Positions 1 to 8,791 of a stretch of DNA of 47,969 nucleotides are shown one piece after another. Numbering within the stretch: the first letter of the stretch is position 1; each line of letters opens with the position of its first letter. A program made the translations under genes and the position numbers. The notes below the pieces were generated by a model that had not been told where the DNA came from, searched no databases, and worked only from the letters and a program-made list of their open reading frames with translations. The stretch is from an uncultured Planctomycetaceae bacterium (GTDB lineage: Bacteria; Planctomycetota; Planctomycetia; Pirellulales; UBA1268). The stretch spans positions 1-47,969 of the forward strand of contig CAJBCV010000249.1 of NCBI GenBank assembly GCA_903951635.1, written 5' to 3'.

Positions 1-519
1 GCCAACAACCGCAGCCTCGAGTACGACACGCTGTCGCCCGAGTACGCCCGGTTTCTCGAGGCGTCGATCCTCCCGCTGGCCGAGACCGACGACCGCCTGA
101 AGGCCGCTGGTCTGCGGCTCACGACCGATCCGGCGATGCGGGCCATCTGTGGAATCTCGTCGGGGGGGATCTGTGCCTTCACCGTCGCCTTCGAGCGGCC
201 CGACCTGTTTCGCAAGGTGCTCTCGCACGTCGGCAGCTTCGCCGACATCCGCGGCGGCGATCACTATCCGTCACTGGTGCGTCGGACGAAGGATAGCCCG
301 AAGCCGATCCGCGTCTTCCTCCAAGCCGGCGAGCACGACCTCGACACTTGGCACGGCCACTGGTGGCTCTCGAATCTGAGCATGGAGAAGGCCCTCGCCT
401 TCGCCGGCTACGACCACAAACTCGTCGGCGGCGTCGGCGGCCACAACGGCAAGCATGGCGGCGCGATCCTCCCCGAGAGCCTCGAATGGCTGTGGCGGGG
501 GTGGAACGGGGCGGAGTGA
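1..519 (+). CDS. Putative esterase, Fes/esterase D-like (3' part)
   Basis: The frame is open from the first base, so the start lies outside the window and 172 C-terminal residues are seen. The fold is alpha/beta hydrolase. The nucleophile elbow is GISSGG (Ser about residue 50 of the visible part). The acid is probably in GEHDLD, and the catalytic His is probably in the GGHNGKHGG segment near the C-terminus. This arrangement fits the enterochelin esterase/esterase D families, which hydrolyse ester bonds in small molecules or carbohydrate esters. Planctomycetes carry many exported members, but no leader can be judged here. The substrate is unknown. The downstream neighbour is convergent, separated by about 190 bp containing strong palindromes. 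Confidence 0.8.
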   Translation, partial: ANNRSLEYDTLSPEYARFLEASILPLAETDDRLKAAGLRLTTDPAMRAICGISSGGICAFTVAFERPDLFRKVLSHVGSFADIRGGDHYPSLVRRTKDSPKPIRVFLQAGEHDLDTWHGHWWLSNLSMEKALAFAGYDHKLVGGVGGHNGKHGGAILPESLEWLWRGWNGAE

Positions 520-633
520 GCGGGGCTCACGGTTCCCGGGGTGGTGGGCAGTGGCATGGCCTGACCAAGGAACCGTCGCGGTCTCTTCGGACGGCTCCAG
601 TCCGCGCGAAGACGAAGGAAGCGACTCCCACCT

Positions 634-682
634 GGGTGTCGAGTTAACTCGACACCCACCCCACTGTCGAGCAAACTCGACA
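634..682. repeat. Two adjacent palindromes with a shared GTCGAG/CTCGAC core
   Basis: Positions 634-657 form a perfect 24-bp palindrome (GGGTGTCGAGTT and its complement). Directly after it, 665-682 repeats the same arms TGTCGAG and CTCGACA around a CAAA loop. The pair lies between two convergent genes. No T-run follows on either side, so an ordinary intrinsic terminator is not obvious. A REP-like repeat or a protein-binding site is possible. Confidence 0.6.
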
Positions 683-708
683 CTTTCTGACAGAGCCCCG
701 TGAGGGGC

Positions 709-2289
709 CTACCGCCGCAGTCGGCGGCGGTTTTCCAGGCAGGCCAGTGCCCCGAAGAGGAGCGACAGCCCGCCGCCGAGCGATGCCGGGTCGATCTCAG
801 GGACGGCGCTTTCCACCGCCCCGACGTTCCGCAGGCCGCCCGTCGTGCGGGCCTGGCCGAAGACGTCGAGCGTGATGACGCTGCCGTCGATCGGATTGAG
901 GAGGACATTCGCACCGTCGGCATCGGGCACGACACCGATCAAGACGCCGTTCTCCAGCGGCCAAGTCGCCAGCGGGAACGAAAGCGTCGATTCGATGAGC
1001 GGGCTCACCGAGATCACGTCGACCGGAAGCCCCCGCTCTCCGGTGATCAGCGAAGGCTGGCTGAAGAGCGTCGGCAGCAGGCTGGCGGTCTGGGCGGGGG
1101 TGGGGCGAACCCACGAGTAGGCGTCGGCCGTGAGCACGCCGCCCGCTGTCGCCCGGTAGCCGATCTGCCCACTGAAGCCATCAGCGTCGTAGGTTGTCAC
1201 CATGACGGCCGCCGAACGCAGCGCGATCGTCCCACCCGCGGCATCGAGCGGCACACCGTCGGCGGCATTTGATCCGGAGAGCGACACGAGGTCGGCGACG
1301 ATCGTGCTGGCGGTGGCATTGATCGTCCCGCCGGCCCCGGCGAGGAACCGATTGTCGTCGAGGCTGTCATTGCCGCCACCGTTCAAGGGGCCTGCCAGGA
1401 AGGCGACGCTGTTGACGAAGTTCACCGTTCCGGTCGCGACCGAATCGCCGCCGACCGCCGTCACGCCGCCTGAGCCGTCGAGGACCGAACTAACCACATT
1501 CGCAGTGCCGCCAGCGAGGACGATGGCCGGGCCGCTGTTGGAATCCCGGATCGTGCTCGACGAGACGTTGATCGTGGCGTCGCTTCCGGCCACGATGCCG
1601 CCGGGAAGGGCCGTGAGGCCGTGGGCCTTGTCGATCACGACCCGATCGAGATTCAGCGTGGCGCCGGCGAGGGCCTCGAATCCGGGCGTGATGTTCCGGC
1701 CACTGAAATCGAAGTTGACCGAGTTCACGATGCCCGCAGTCGTGACATCGAGCCGGGCCCCGGCTTCGATGAGCGCGAAGCGGTCGAGGCCGTCGGCATT
1801 GAGGCCGGTGATCGACACGCTGATGGCACTGTTGTCCAGGCCGAACGTCCCGATCTTCGCGAACGAGAACGACGGCGTCACCGGGGTGTCGCCGGAGACG
1901 AATGCGTCGGGATTGTACTTCGTGATCGTTTGCCCGCCGCTGGTGACGAACGTCGGATTGCCGACGAGCGTGGCCCCGTTCCCCTGAATCGTCACCGAAC
2001 GGGTGAACTGGGCGAGATCGAGGGAGGCGTTGATCGCGATCGCTCCATCGACGTCGATGAGGAGATTCGGCGCGATCGAGATCACGTTGCCGGTGGCGGA
2101 CGATGTGTTGGCCTGATCGATCGCCCACGCGAGTGTGCCGGCGGTCGTGGTCGTGCCCCACGAGGTGCCCGTGACGGAGAACGTGTCGGCCCGCGGCGCT
2201 CCGGCCATCGGTCCGGCCGTGGCAAGGAGGGCCAGCGCGATGGGGGCAACGGGGGCGAGACGGCGCAGGGGAGCGGTGGCGAAACGCAT
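709..2289 (-). CDS. Exported beta-helix-like protein with VPEIDPAS sorting tail
   Basis: The protein has about 526 residues. I chose the ATG that begins MRFATAPLRR, because a clean Sec signal peptide follows (basic n-region, then APIALALLATAGPMAGA); an in-frame start 21 codons upstream would bury it. The body is rich in Gly, Ala, Thr, Asn and Ser with repeated VxNS and xATIN-type strands. The opening TLAWAIDQAN resembles CSLREA-like right-handed beta-helix surface proteins. The C-terminus has VPEIDPAS, a hydrophobic stretch and RRRLRR: the three-part layout of a PEP-CTERM-like (exosortase-type) sorting signal. Its role is probably cell-surface or extracellular matrix. No exosortase gene is in this window. 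Confidence 0.75.
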   Translation of the reverse strand: MRFATAPLRRLAPVAPIALALLATAGPMAGAPRADTFSVTGTSWGTTTTAGTLAWAIDQANTSSATGNVISIAPNLLIDVDGAIAINASLDLAQFTRSVTIQGNGATLVGNPTFVTSGGQTITKYNPDAFVSGDTPVTPSFSFAKIGTFGLDNSAISVSITGLNADGLDRFALIEAGARLDVTTAGIVNSVNFDFSGRNITPGFEALAGATLNLDRVVIDKAHGLTALPGGIVAGSDATINVSSSTIRDSNSGPAIVLAGGTANVVSSVLDGSGGVTAVGGDSVATGTVNFVNSVAFLAGPLNGGGNDSLDDNRFLAGAGGTINATASTIVADLVSLSGSNAADGVPLDAAGGTIALRSAAVMVTTYDADGFSGQIGYRATAGGVLTADAYSWVRPTPAQTASLLPTLFSQPSLITGERGLPVDVISVSPLIESTLSFPLATWPLENGVLIGVVPDADGANVLLNPIDGSVITLDVFGQARTTGGLRNVGAVESAVPEIDPASLGGGLSLLFGALACLENRRRLRR

Positions 2290-2364
2290 GGGCACTTTGA
2301 TTCCAGGAGGAGGCGTGGGGCCGGATGATCTTGATCGACAGAGCATTGCCAACCGCAGGACTAT

Positions 2365-3408
2365 CTAGCCGATCGCCCCGCCGGCGCGATATCCGTTTTG
2401 CGAAGCGCCCTCTGTGCCCGCCGTGGAAGGCGTCCCCCGGCTGCGGAGCAGCGTCTCCGAAGGAAGCTCGCCGTAGCGCCGCTGATACTCCCCGGCGAAG
2501 CGGCCGAGGTGGTTGATGCCTGCCTCGAGGACGACGGCGGTGACGATCGAACCGGCCGGCGCCGCTTCCAGCAGTCGGCGGGCGAGATCGAGACGCATCG
2601 CCCGCAGACAGGCCATGGGTGGAGCGCCGACATGGCTTGCAAACGCCTGCTCCACGGCGCGGACGGAGACCCCGGCGTGTGCGGCCAGATCCCCCATCGA
2701 CACCGGCTCGGCCCGGTGCCTGCGGAGCCAATCGAGGAGATCCTCGACGACGACCCGTTCGCACGGCGGCTCATCCCCCGGCGGCGGCGGCTCACCGAAG
2801 AGGTGCTCGCCGATCCTTGCCAGCAACGCGGCTTCGGCCAGCGGAACGCCAAAGGGGAAAGGGGCCGGCAGCCCGTCACGGCGCGGAGCGGCCTGGTCAT
2901 GGAGCCGAGCCAGCCTGAGCGCTCCGCGGACGACCCGCCCTCCGCTCCTGCCGGTAAGCACCCGGCCGGCGATGGCGGGGGCCGCTGTCTGGTGGCGCTG
3001 GAACCACTCGTCGAGCACCCCATCCGGAAGATCGATGACGAGGCAGCGCGACGGGGAGGCAACGAAGCGCATCGACCGGGCCGGGCGCACGAACACCGCC
3101 TCTCCGGGAAACGTCGATAATGGCCGGCCGTCGACGACCATATCGATGCCCCCCGACACTGGCACCATGACCTGGAACTGGCAGCCGATCCCCTCCATCC
3201 GGGCCTCGATCCGGGCGGAGCAGTCGACGAACGTCACCGGCAGCCTTGCCCCCTCGACCCGGTTGAGGCGGAGTCGGTAACGGTCCCGACCGACGACGTC
3301 GCTGGCATGTTTTCCCCACGCCCGCCCCGTGACCGCGCGAACGACATCGAGATCGGTCGAGTCAAGGAGCGGATGCGAGGCGAGAAGTGGCGGTGCTGCG
3401 GCAGGCAT
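2365..3408 (-). CDS. AraC-family transcriptional regulator
   Basis: About 347 residues. The start is the ATG of MPAAAPPLLA, since the residues before it are low-complexity and would overlap the divergent transporter. Residues 1-200 resemble the AraC-type N-terminal sensing domain (cupin-like, with FPGEAVFVRP). The last 100 residues hold the double helix-turn-helix: MGDLAAHAGVSVRAVEQAF for the first HTH and the typical GINHLGRFAGEYQRRYGELP for the second. It probably controls the divergent MFS gene, whose start is 134 bp away, and its own expression. The ligand is unknown. Confidence 0.85.
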   Translation of the reverse strand: MPAAAPPLLASHPLLDSTDLDVVRAVTGRAWGKHASDVVGRDRYRLRLNRVEGARLPVTFVDCSARIEARMEGIGCQFQVMVPVSGGIDMVVDGRPLSTFPGEAVFVRPARSMRFVASPSRCLVIDLPDGVLDEWFQRHQTAAPAIAGRVLTGRSGGRVVRGALRLARLHDQAAPRRDGLPAPFPFGVPLAEAALLARIGEHLFGEPPPPGDEPPCERVVVEDLLDWLRRHRAEPVSMGDLAAHAGVSVRAVEQAFASHVGAPPMACLRAMRLDLARRLLEAAPAGSIVTAVVLEAGINHLGRFAGEYQRRYGELPSETLLRSRGTPSTAGTEGASQNGYRAGGAIG

Positions 3409-3541
3409 GATGGCGGAAATCCCTGACCTGTCCGGCCAGCCCGCGGGAGAGAATCGTGGTCGCTCTTCATGATACGGCATGCCGCGGCCGCGGCTCGATG
3501 CGGCCTCGGCATTCCGCGAGCACCCAGCAACAATCTCTTCC

Positions 3542-4825
3542 ATGCCACAGACCCCTCCACCGCCAGAGTCCCCTCCCCCCCAGCGCCCGCTCGCCTATGA
3601 CGGCGTCGCGGCCCCATCCTCGGCTGAGGGGATCCTCCCGCAAACCACCGAACGACTTCCGGCGACGGTCCGAGCGCTCGGGTGGACGAGCTTTCTCACC
3701 GATCTTTCGAGCGAGGCGATCTATCCGCTCCTCCCGGGGTTCGTGATCCGCGAGCTCGGCGGGACGGCGATGAACGTCGGCATGATCGACGGCGTTGCCA
3801 ACGGCATCGCCGCGATCGTCCGACTTCCGGCGGGGGCGATCTCCGACACGCTCGGCCGCAGGCCGCTGGTGCTCGTTGGCTACGGTCTGTCGGCGATCAT
3901 CCGCCCCCTCATGGGCCTGGCGACCTCGCCGCTGGCGGTACTCTTCATCCGGGCCGCCGACCGCTTCGGCAAGGGAATCCGCAGCGCTCCCCGCGACGCG
4001 CTGGTCACCGATCTGGTCGCCCCGTCGATCCGCGGCCGGGCGTTCGGCCACATCCGCGCCATGGACCATCTCGGCGCGGCGATCGGGCCCCTTCTGGCGA
4101 TGGCGTACCTGTTCTTCTTTCCGGGGCAGGAACGATCCCTGTTCTTGCTCGCTCTGCTCCCCGGTCTGGTCACTCTGGCGGTCGTCGCCCGGTTCGTGAA
4201 GGATCCGCCGCGAAACCGTGCGCCGGCGGCCAAGCCGATCCTCGCCTCACGGCTCACGCTCCCGCAGGGGATGCTCCTGTCGAGTGTCGCGGTGTGGGCG
4301 TTGGCGGCGTCGAGCGAGCAGTTCCTCCTCCTCAGGGCGGGGGATCTTGGCACACCGGCGTGGCTCATTCCGGCGGTCTGGTTCGGGGTCGGCCTGTGCA
4401 AGAGCGCCGCAGCGAAGGGGGCGGGGCCGATCGTCGATCGGCTCTCCCCGAAGCGGGCCCTCGCGGCAGGCTGGGGCCTGTTCGCGATCGCCTATGGCGG
4501 GCTCTCTGTGGCAGGGCATCTGGCCGTGATGCTGCCGCTGCTGGCGTTGGTCGCCGCGGCGTACGGGCTCATCGAGCCGGCGGAGCGGGCCCTCGTCGCG
4601 AATCTCGCGCCGGCGGGCCGTCAGGGGAGCAGCTTCGGGTGGTACACGCTCGTGCAGGGGCTGATGGGGGTGCCGGCGGGATTGCTCACCGGCTGGCTCT
4701 GGCAGCGAGGAGGGAGCGGCGCGCCGGTCGCCTTCGCCACCACCGCCGGGCTTTCGGCGCTCGCCGCGGCCCTCCTGGTACTCCTCGTCCATCCACCACG
4801 GCCGGCGGGCCACGATCGGGCATGA
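3542..4825 (+). CDS. MFS transporter
   Basis: About 427 residues with roughly 12 hydrophobic segments. The start chosen is the ATG of MPQTPPPP; a 40-residue proline-rich cytoplasmic tail precedes the first membrane segment (SFLTDLSSEAIYPLLPGFVI). The loop between TM2 and TM3 carries the MFS signature-like GAISDTLGRRPLVLVGYG, and a second conserved loop reads RFGKGIRSAPRDALVTD, typical of the permease group that includes many drug and metabolite exporters. It is divergent from the AraC regulator, which suggests inducible expression. Substrate not determinable. Confidence 0.85.
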   Translation: MPQTPPPPESPPPQRPLAYDGVAAPSSAEGILPQTTERLPATVRALGWTSFLTDLSSEAIYPLLPGFVIRELGGTAMNVGMIDGVANGIAAIVRLPAGAISDTLGRRPLVLVGYGLSAIIRPLMGLATSPLAVLFIRAADRFGKGIRSAPRDALVTDLVAPSIRGRAFGHIRAMDHLGAAIGPLLAMAYLFFFPGQERSLFLLALLPGLVTLAVVARFVKDPPRNRAPAAKPILASRLTLPQGMLLSSVAVWALAASSEQFLLLRAGDLGTPAWLIPAVWFGVGLCKSAAAKGAGPIVDRLSPKRALAAGWGLFAIAYGGLSVAGHLAVMLPLLALVAAAYGLIEPAERALVANLAPAGRQGSSFGWYTLVQGLMGVPAGLLTGWLWQRGGSGAPVAFATTAGLSALAAALLVLLVHPPRPAGHDRA

Positions 4826-5133
4826 ACGACGGACGCCACGAACCTGATTCGTCTCTCGCGCCGCTCGGATGGTGCCGAGGTCTGCCCTGGAACCCCGATC
4901 GAACGCTCGCGTTCCACGGTCCGTGAAACCACGCGTCCTATGAGCGTCTTTTGCCCGCGCAATGGGCAGTTGGTAGGTTGACCCGAAGACATGTCACCGA
5001 GGTCGAGGCCGATCTCCGACGACGGTCTCTTCCGTCCGTCAGGCCACACGATTTCATGGCCTCCATTCGGGCGATGACAACGACCCCGCACGATGGCCGT
5101 CGGATTGACTCCACCTGACACCGGACACCAGCC
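4826..5133. other. Intergenic segment, no gene seen
   Basis: This 308-bp stretch between the MFS and methyltransferase genes has no convincing reading frame on either strand. The short frames lack any recognisable protein pattern. I see no clear terminator with a T-run and no tRNA-like fold. It presumably contains the methyltransferase promoter. Confidence 0.5.
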
Positions 5134-5859
5134 ATGGACCAAGATTCCATCAAAAGGCTCTACGATCAGAGCTATGCGAGAACTTACAACGACAAGTTCC
5201 TCACGTCGTATCTAACGACAGCAGACGCCGTTTTTGAAGTGCAGCTCCTTGGCAACCTGTTGACGCCGGGGGCGCGGTGGCTCGACCTGGCATGCGGCAC
5301 CGGCCATTTCCTGAGTCACTTTCCGGACTACGAACGGGCGGGGCTCGACCTCTCTCCGGCCATGCTCGAAGAGGCTCGTCAGGCTAATCCGGGAACGCCG
5401 TTCCATGAAGGGAGTTACCTGACCGAGCGCAGCGAGTGGCACGACCATTGGGATCTGGTCTCCTGCATGTGGTATGCGTACGGCCTGGTTGATTCCGTCA
5501 GGGAGTTGGAGACGCTGGTGGGAAACATGGCCCGCTGGACATCGCCGCGCGGCTCGTGTTTCGTGCCGCTGTCCGACCCGACCCTGATCACCGGCCACAA
5601 CATCCCTTTCCATCAGCCCGGCTGCCCCTTCCCTGGGGAAGTCACGATCACCGGGATCATTTGGAGCTACAGCGAAGACCACGGGTCCAAGGTCCACGCC
5701 CACCAAATAGCCCCCAACGTCGAGTTCATGGAGTCGCTCTTTCTCCGGCATTTCGCGAACGTCCGGCTCGTCTCCTACCCCCCCTCTCCGCCGAACTTCA
5801 CGGTGGCCCGCCGCGCCCTGATCGCCAGCCAGAAGCGCCCCACAAGCGCACTTGCATGA
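5134..5859 (+). CDS. Class I SAM-dependent methyltransferase
   Basis: 241 residues, the usual size for a single-domain class I methyltransferase. Motif I is LDLACGTGHFL (residues about 50-60), which binds S-adenosylmethionine; motif II is the acidic GLDLSPAMLEEA region; DLVSCMWYAYGLVD matches the motif IV/post-I region, where SAM contacts and substrate residues usually lie. There is no signal peptide, so it is cytoplasmic. Codon use is less GC-extreme than in neighbours, a weak hint of separate ancestry. The next gene is a sulfotransferase 100 bp downstream in the same direction, so both might modify a polysaccharide or small molecule. The acceptor is unknown. Confidence 0.85.
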   Translation: MDQDSIKRLYDQSYARTYNDKFLTSYLTTADAVFEVQLLGNLLTPGARWLDLACGTGHFLSHFPDYERAGLDLSPAMLEEARQANPGTPFHEGSYLTERSEWHDHWDLVSCMWYAYGLVDSVRELETLVGNMARWTSPRGSCFVPLSDPTLITGHNIPFHQPGCPFPGEVTITGIIWSYSEDHGSKVHAHQIAPNVEFMESLFLRHFANVRLVSYPPSPPNFTVARRALIASQKRPTSALA

Positions 5860-5961
5860 GTTTCCAAGGAGTGGTCATCGCCGGGAGTGCTCGGAGCGCT
5901 CTCCGGCGGGGGATCGTGTTTCCGCCTCAGGCGCCCTTGCCGTGACGAGGGCCGTCCCTGG

Positions 5962-6834
5962 ATGCCAGCCATGGTGCGCCCTGGAACGCTGTACTTTCTC
6001 CACATCCCCAAGACAGCCGGCTCGTCGCTGTCGACGGTGCTTCGGGCCGGCTATTCGCCCGAGTCCCGTCTGCCGGTCCACGAATGGCAGGGATTGGTCC
6101 GGCTCGATCGCCACACGATCAACCGTCATGCTTACTTCGCCGGACATTTCGGTACCGGGCTCTACAGCCTCCTCGACCGCCCCGTGGCGACCGTCACGAT
6201 CCTCCGTGATCCCTTCGAGCGCACGGCGTCGCACTTCGAATACGCGATCCGCCATCCGCGGGGCCGGGCATTGAACCTCCTGGAGTCGATGGCCCGTCGT
6301 GTCGTGGCCCACCTCCCGATCTCGCTCTTCTCCTCCCTGCGCCCTCTCCTCTACCGGCGTGGGCTCGGTGACGAACGTGTCGTCGCGATGCTGCAGGACC
6401 ATCAGGCGCGCACCCTCGGGCTCGACCTCGATCTGATCCCGTTCCTGGGGCGTCCGGACGGACGTGACTTCAGCGCGCTCCTCCGGGATGGCGCGGATGG
6501 AGTATCCGACGACGACCTGTTCGACCGGGCCCGACGGCAGCTCGATCGGTGCGCGGTTGTCGGCACGGTCGAACGCCTCGACGACACGATGGCTCTCGTC
6601 GCCGATCTTCTCGGTATCCCCAGCCCGCCGACACTTCCCAGGGAGAATGTCGCGCGGGGCCGCACCGTGAACGATCGCTACCGGATGACACTGTCCCGGT
6701 TCCCCGGCATCGGCGAGCGGATCGATGCCCTCACCCGCGTCGACCGCCGGGTGTACGACCACGCCGATCGGCTCCTCACGGCGCGTCTGGCCGCGCGGCG
6801 CCCTCAGGGGAGAGTCGCGCCGCCGCTCGAGTGA
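5962..6834 (+). CDS. Sulfotransferase family protein
   Basis: About 290 residues. The 5' phosphosulfate-binding loop is FLHIPKTAGSSL just after the start, and the 3' phosphate-binding element is TILRDPFERTASHFEY near residue 80; both bind PAPS in the sulfotransferase family 2 fold. The ATG of MPAMVRPGTLYF was chosen because the PAPS loop normally sits within the first 20 residues. Planctomycetes hold many such genes, linked to sulfated surface glycans. It probably transfers sulfate to a carbohydrate; the acceptor cannot be read from the sequence. Its last 31 bp overlap the end of the convergent prenyltransferase gene. Confidence 0.85.
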   Translation: MPAMVRPGTLYFLHIPKTAGSSLSTVLRAGYSPESRLPVHEWQGLVRLDRHTINRHAYFAGHFGTGLYSLLDRPVATVTILRDPFERTASHFEYAIRHPRGRALNLLESMARRVVAHLPISLFSSLRPLLYRRGLGDERVVAMLQDHQARTLGLDLDLIPFLGRPDGRDFSALLRDGADGVSDDDLFDRARRQLDRCAVVGTVERLDDTMALVADLLGIPSPPTLPRENVARGRTVNDRYRMTLSRFPGIGERIDALTRVDRRVYDHADRLLTARLAARRPQGRVAPPLE

Positions 6835-7868
6835 CTCGACTCCGCGGCCAGCGCGCGGCGGATGTGCCGGACGTATCCCGGCCCACGTCGCCATCCGTCC
6901 GGGAAGAGGAGGATGAACAGTGGGACGAGGATCCACGCCATCGACGAGAACGTGCCCCACGCGAGGATCCAGGTCAGCGGCAGGAAGAACTGGTAATACT
7001 TCATCAGCAGCGGTCGACATCGTGCGGCCGGGAGTGCCACCACCGGCACGATGCCGAGCCAGTGCTTCTGAACGAGGAGCATCACGGCATAGCCAACGAT
7101 TCCGAGCCATGCGGGCCACCAGCCTCCGAGCCAGGTCAAAGCAAGGAGCGCCGCGACCTCGACGGGGAACACGCCGAACCGGACGAACCGGGCGACCCGT
7201 TCTGGCCCGACGCGGACGACGAGCGTCGGCGTCACCGACAGACGGTCGGCTTCGATGTCGGCCGCTTGATGGAAGAGGATCGCGCGGATACCGACCGCCA
7301 GCGCCCATAGCGCCAGGGCCGCCGTCAACGGCGGCGGCGGAAGCGACTGATCGGCGGGCGTCATCACCGCGGCCACGCCAAGCACCGGCAACAATTGTCC
7401 TCCACAGGCATCGGCGAGTACGCCCCAGCCGCCGCGTCGCTTGAGCCTGATCGGCGCGACCGAATAGAGCGTGAAGGCGATCCAGTCGGCGGCGTAGAGG
7501 AGGAGCGCGACCGGCCGGTCGTGAATCAGCCCGGCAGCCGCCGCGGCTCCCGACACGATCGTCGCCCCGAGAAGGCCAGCCTTGAAGCGAACGGAGCGGC
7601 CGGCCAAGCGGTTGAGCTTCCCGGCCGCGCGATCATCGGCCTCGTCGGTGAGGTCGTTGAGAACGCACACGTAGGAGGCGAGCGGAACGAGCAGCATGAT
7701 GGCGATCGCCAACCGCGGCCACGCGTCCGCAAACGACAATCGCTCGGCGACCGCCACGAGGCAGGCCACGCCGACCAGAACCGGAATCTTGTGCTGCCAC
7801 CACTCCGGAGCCCGGGTGATCCGCCACGCGGCCGCGAGGCGCTCCCGAAAACTGAAAAAAAGGGGCAT
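6804..7868 (-). CDS. UbiA-family prenyltransferase
   Basis: 354 residues with eight or nine hydrophobic segments. The first Asp-rich motif, NDLTDEADDRAAGKLNR (residues about 71-87), matches the NDxxDxxxD Mg-diphosphate site. The second lies in FHQAADIEADRLS near residue 200. UbiA enzymes attach a polyprenyl chain from its diphosphate to an aromatic or sugar-phosphate acceptor inside the membrane. Size and motif spacing fit members acting in quinone, chlorophyll-like or decaprenyl-phosphoribose pathways, but no neighbour points to one of them. The start codon directly precedes an FF-containing amphipathic segment, as expected. Confidence 0.85.
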   Translation of the reverse strand: MPLFFSFRERLAAAWRITRAPEWWQHKIPVLVGVACLVAVAERLSFADAWPRLAIAIMLLVPLASYVCVLNDLTDEADDRAAGKLNRLAGRSVRFKAGLLGATIVSGAAAAAGLIHDRPVALLLYAADWIAFTLYSVAPIRLKRRGGWGVLADACGGQLLPVLGVAAVMTPADQSLPPPPLTAALALWALAVGIRAILFHQAADIEADRLSVTPTLVVRVGPERVARFVRFGVFPVEVAALLALTWLGGWWPAWLGIVGYAVMLLVQKHWLGIVPVVALPAARCRPLLMKYYQFFLPLTWILAWGTFSSMAWILVPLFILLFPDGWRRGPGYVRHIRRALAAESSHSSGGATLP

Positions 7869-8121
7869 GAGACCACAGCCATTCCGAAGCGGCGAATCGC
7901 GCGGGGCAGAACGCGGGCAAATGTAACACAGAAGCCGTTATGGATGATCCCGGACATGCCGTTCTCCAGAGAACACGTTTTGGTAACCCCGGAACCCTCG
8001 ACAAAGAGGAGCCGCGACAGGACATTGAGTCGTCGGGCCCGCCGCGGATCCTCTGTGCGCCGTCGGTGCGAAGCCGTGACCTATCCCCGGGGAGCCGCGG
8101 AGTGATGCCTCCGCGACACGT

Positions 8122-8784
8122 ATGATTCCTTCCGTCCGTCTCGATCGCCGCAGCCTCCTGGCCGGCCTTGCCCTCGCCTTTGCCGCCAGGCCCACCCGCG
8201 CCCAGGCCCCCGATGCAAACTCGCTCTTCAACGACGGCGTCAATCTTCTCTTCGCCGGGAAGCCGAAGGAGTCGGCCGAGGCCTTCGATGCGCTCGTGAA
8301 GCTCCGCCCGGAGATCGAGCCCGAGCTGTGGCAGCGCGGATTGGCGCTGTACTACGCCGACCGGTTCGCCGATGGCGTCGCCCAGTTCGAACGCCACAAG
8401 GAGGTCAACCCGGCCGACGTCGAGAACGTCACCTGGCACTTCGCGTGTCTCGCGCGCGACAAAGACGTCGACACGGCGCGGAAGCAGCTCCTTCCGGTCG
8501 GCAACGACGCGCGCGTGCCGATGAAGGAGGTCCTCGATCTCTACCGCGGCCAGGGGAGCGTCGAGAAGGTTCTCGCTGCCGCCGAGGCCGGCCCCGAGTC
8601 GGCCCGCCGCAACCAAGCTTGCTACGGCCACCTTTACCTCGGGCTCCTCGCCGAGGCCGAGGGAGATGCCGCCGAGGCCGAGAAGCAGATGACCCTTGCC
8701 GCCGGAAAATACCGGATGGATCACTTCATGGGGAAGATCGCCCAGCTCCATTGCCGCCTCCGCGGCTGGAAGCCGGTGGAGTGA
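8122..8784 (+). CDS. Exported TPR-type protein
   Basis: 220 residues. The N-terminus LDRRSLLAGLALAFAARPTRAQA is a twin-arginine-like or Sec signal peptide ending in an AQA cleavage site. The rest is mostly helical with TPR-like pairs, e.g. ANSLFNDGVNLLFAGKPKESAEAFDAL, then ELWQRGLALYYADRFADGVAQFERH, and a later LYLGLLAEAEGDAAEAEKQM. TPR repeats mediate protein-protein contacts, so an envelope scaffold or assembly role is possible. The family seems conserved in planctomycetes, but no function is assigned. It stands alone on this strand. Confidence 0.7.
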   Translation: MIPSVRLDRRSLLAGLALAFAARPTRAQAPDANSLFNDGVNLLFAGKPKESAEAFDALVKLRPEIEPELWQRGLALYYADRFADGVAQFERHKEVNPADVENVTWHFACLARDKDVDTARKQLLPVGNDARVPMKEVLDLYRGQGSVEKVLAAAEAGPESARRNQACYGHLYLGLLAEAEGDAAEAEKQMTLAAGKYRMDHFMGKIAQLHCRLRGWKPVE

Positions 8785-8791
8785 CGTCCGC

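Noticed and set aside
2300-2316. AGGAGGAGGC near the start of the sorting-tail protein gene, resembling a ribosome binding site
   Set aside because: It is on the plus strand, while the gene runs leftward. On the mRNA it reads as CCTCCTCC, so it cannot pair with the 16S rRNA tail.
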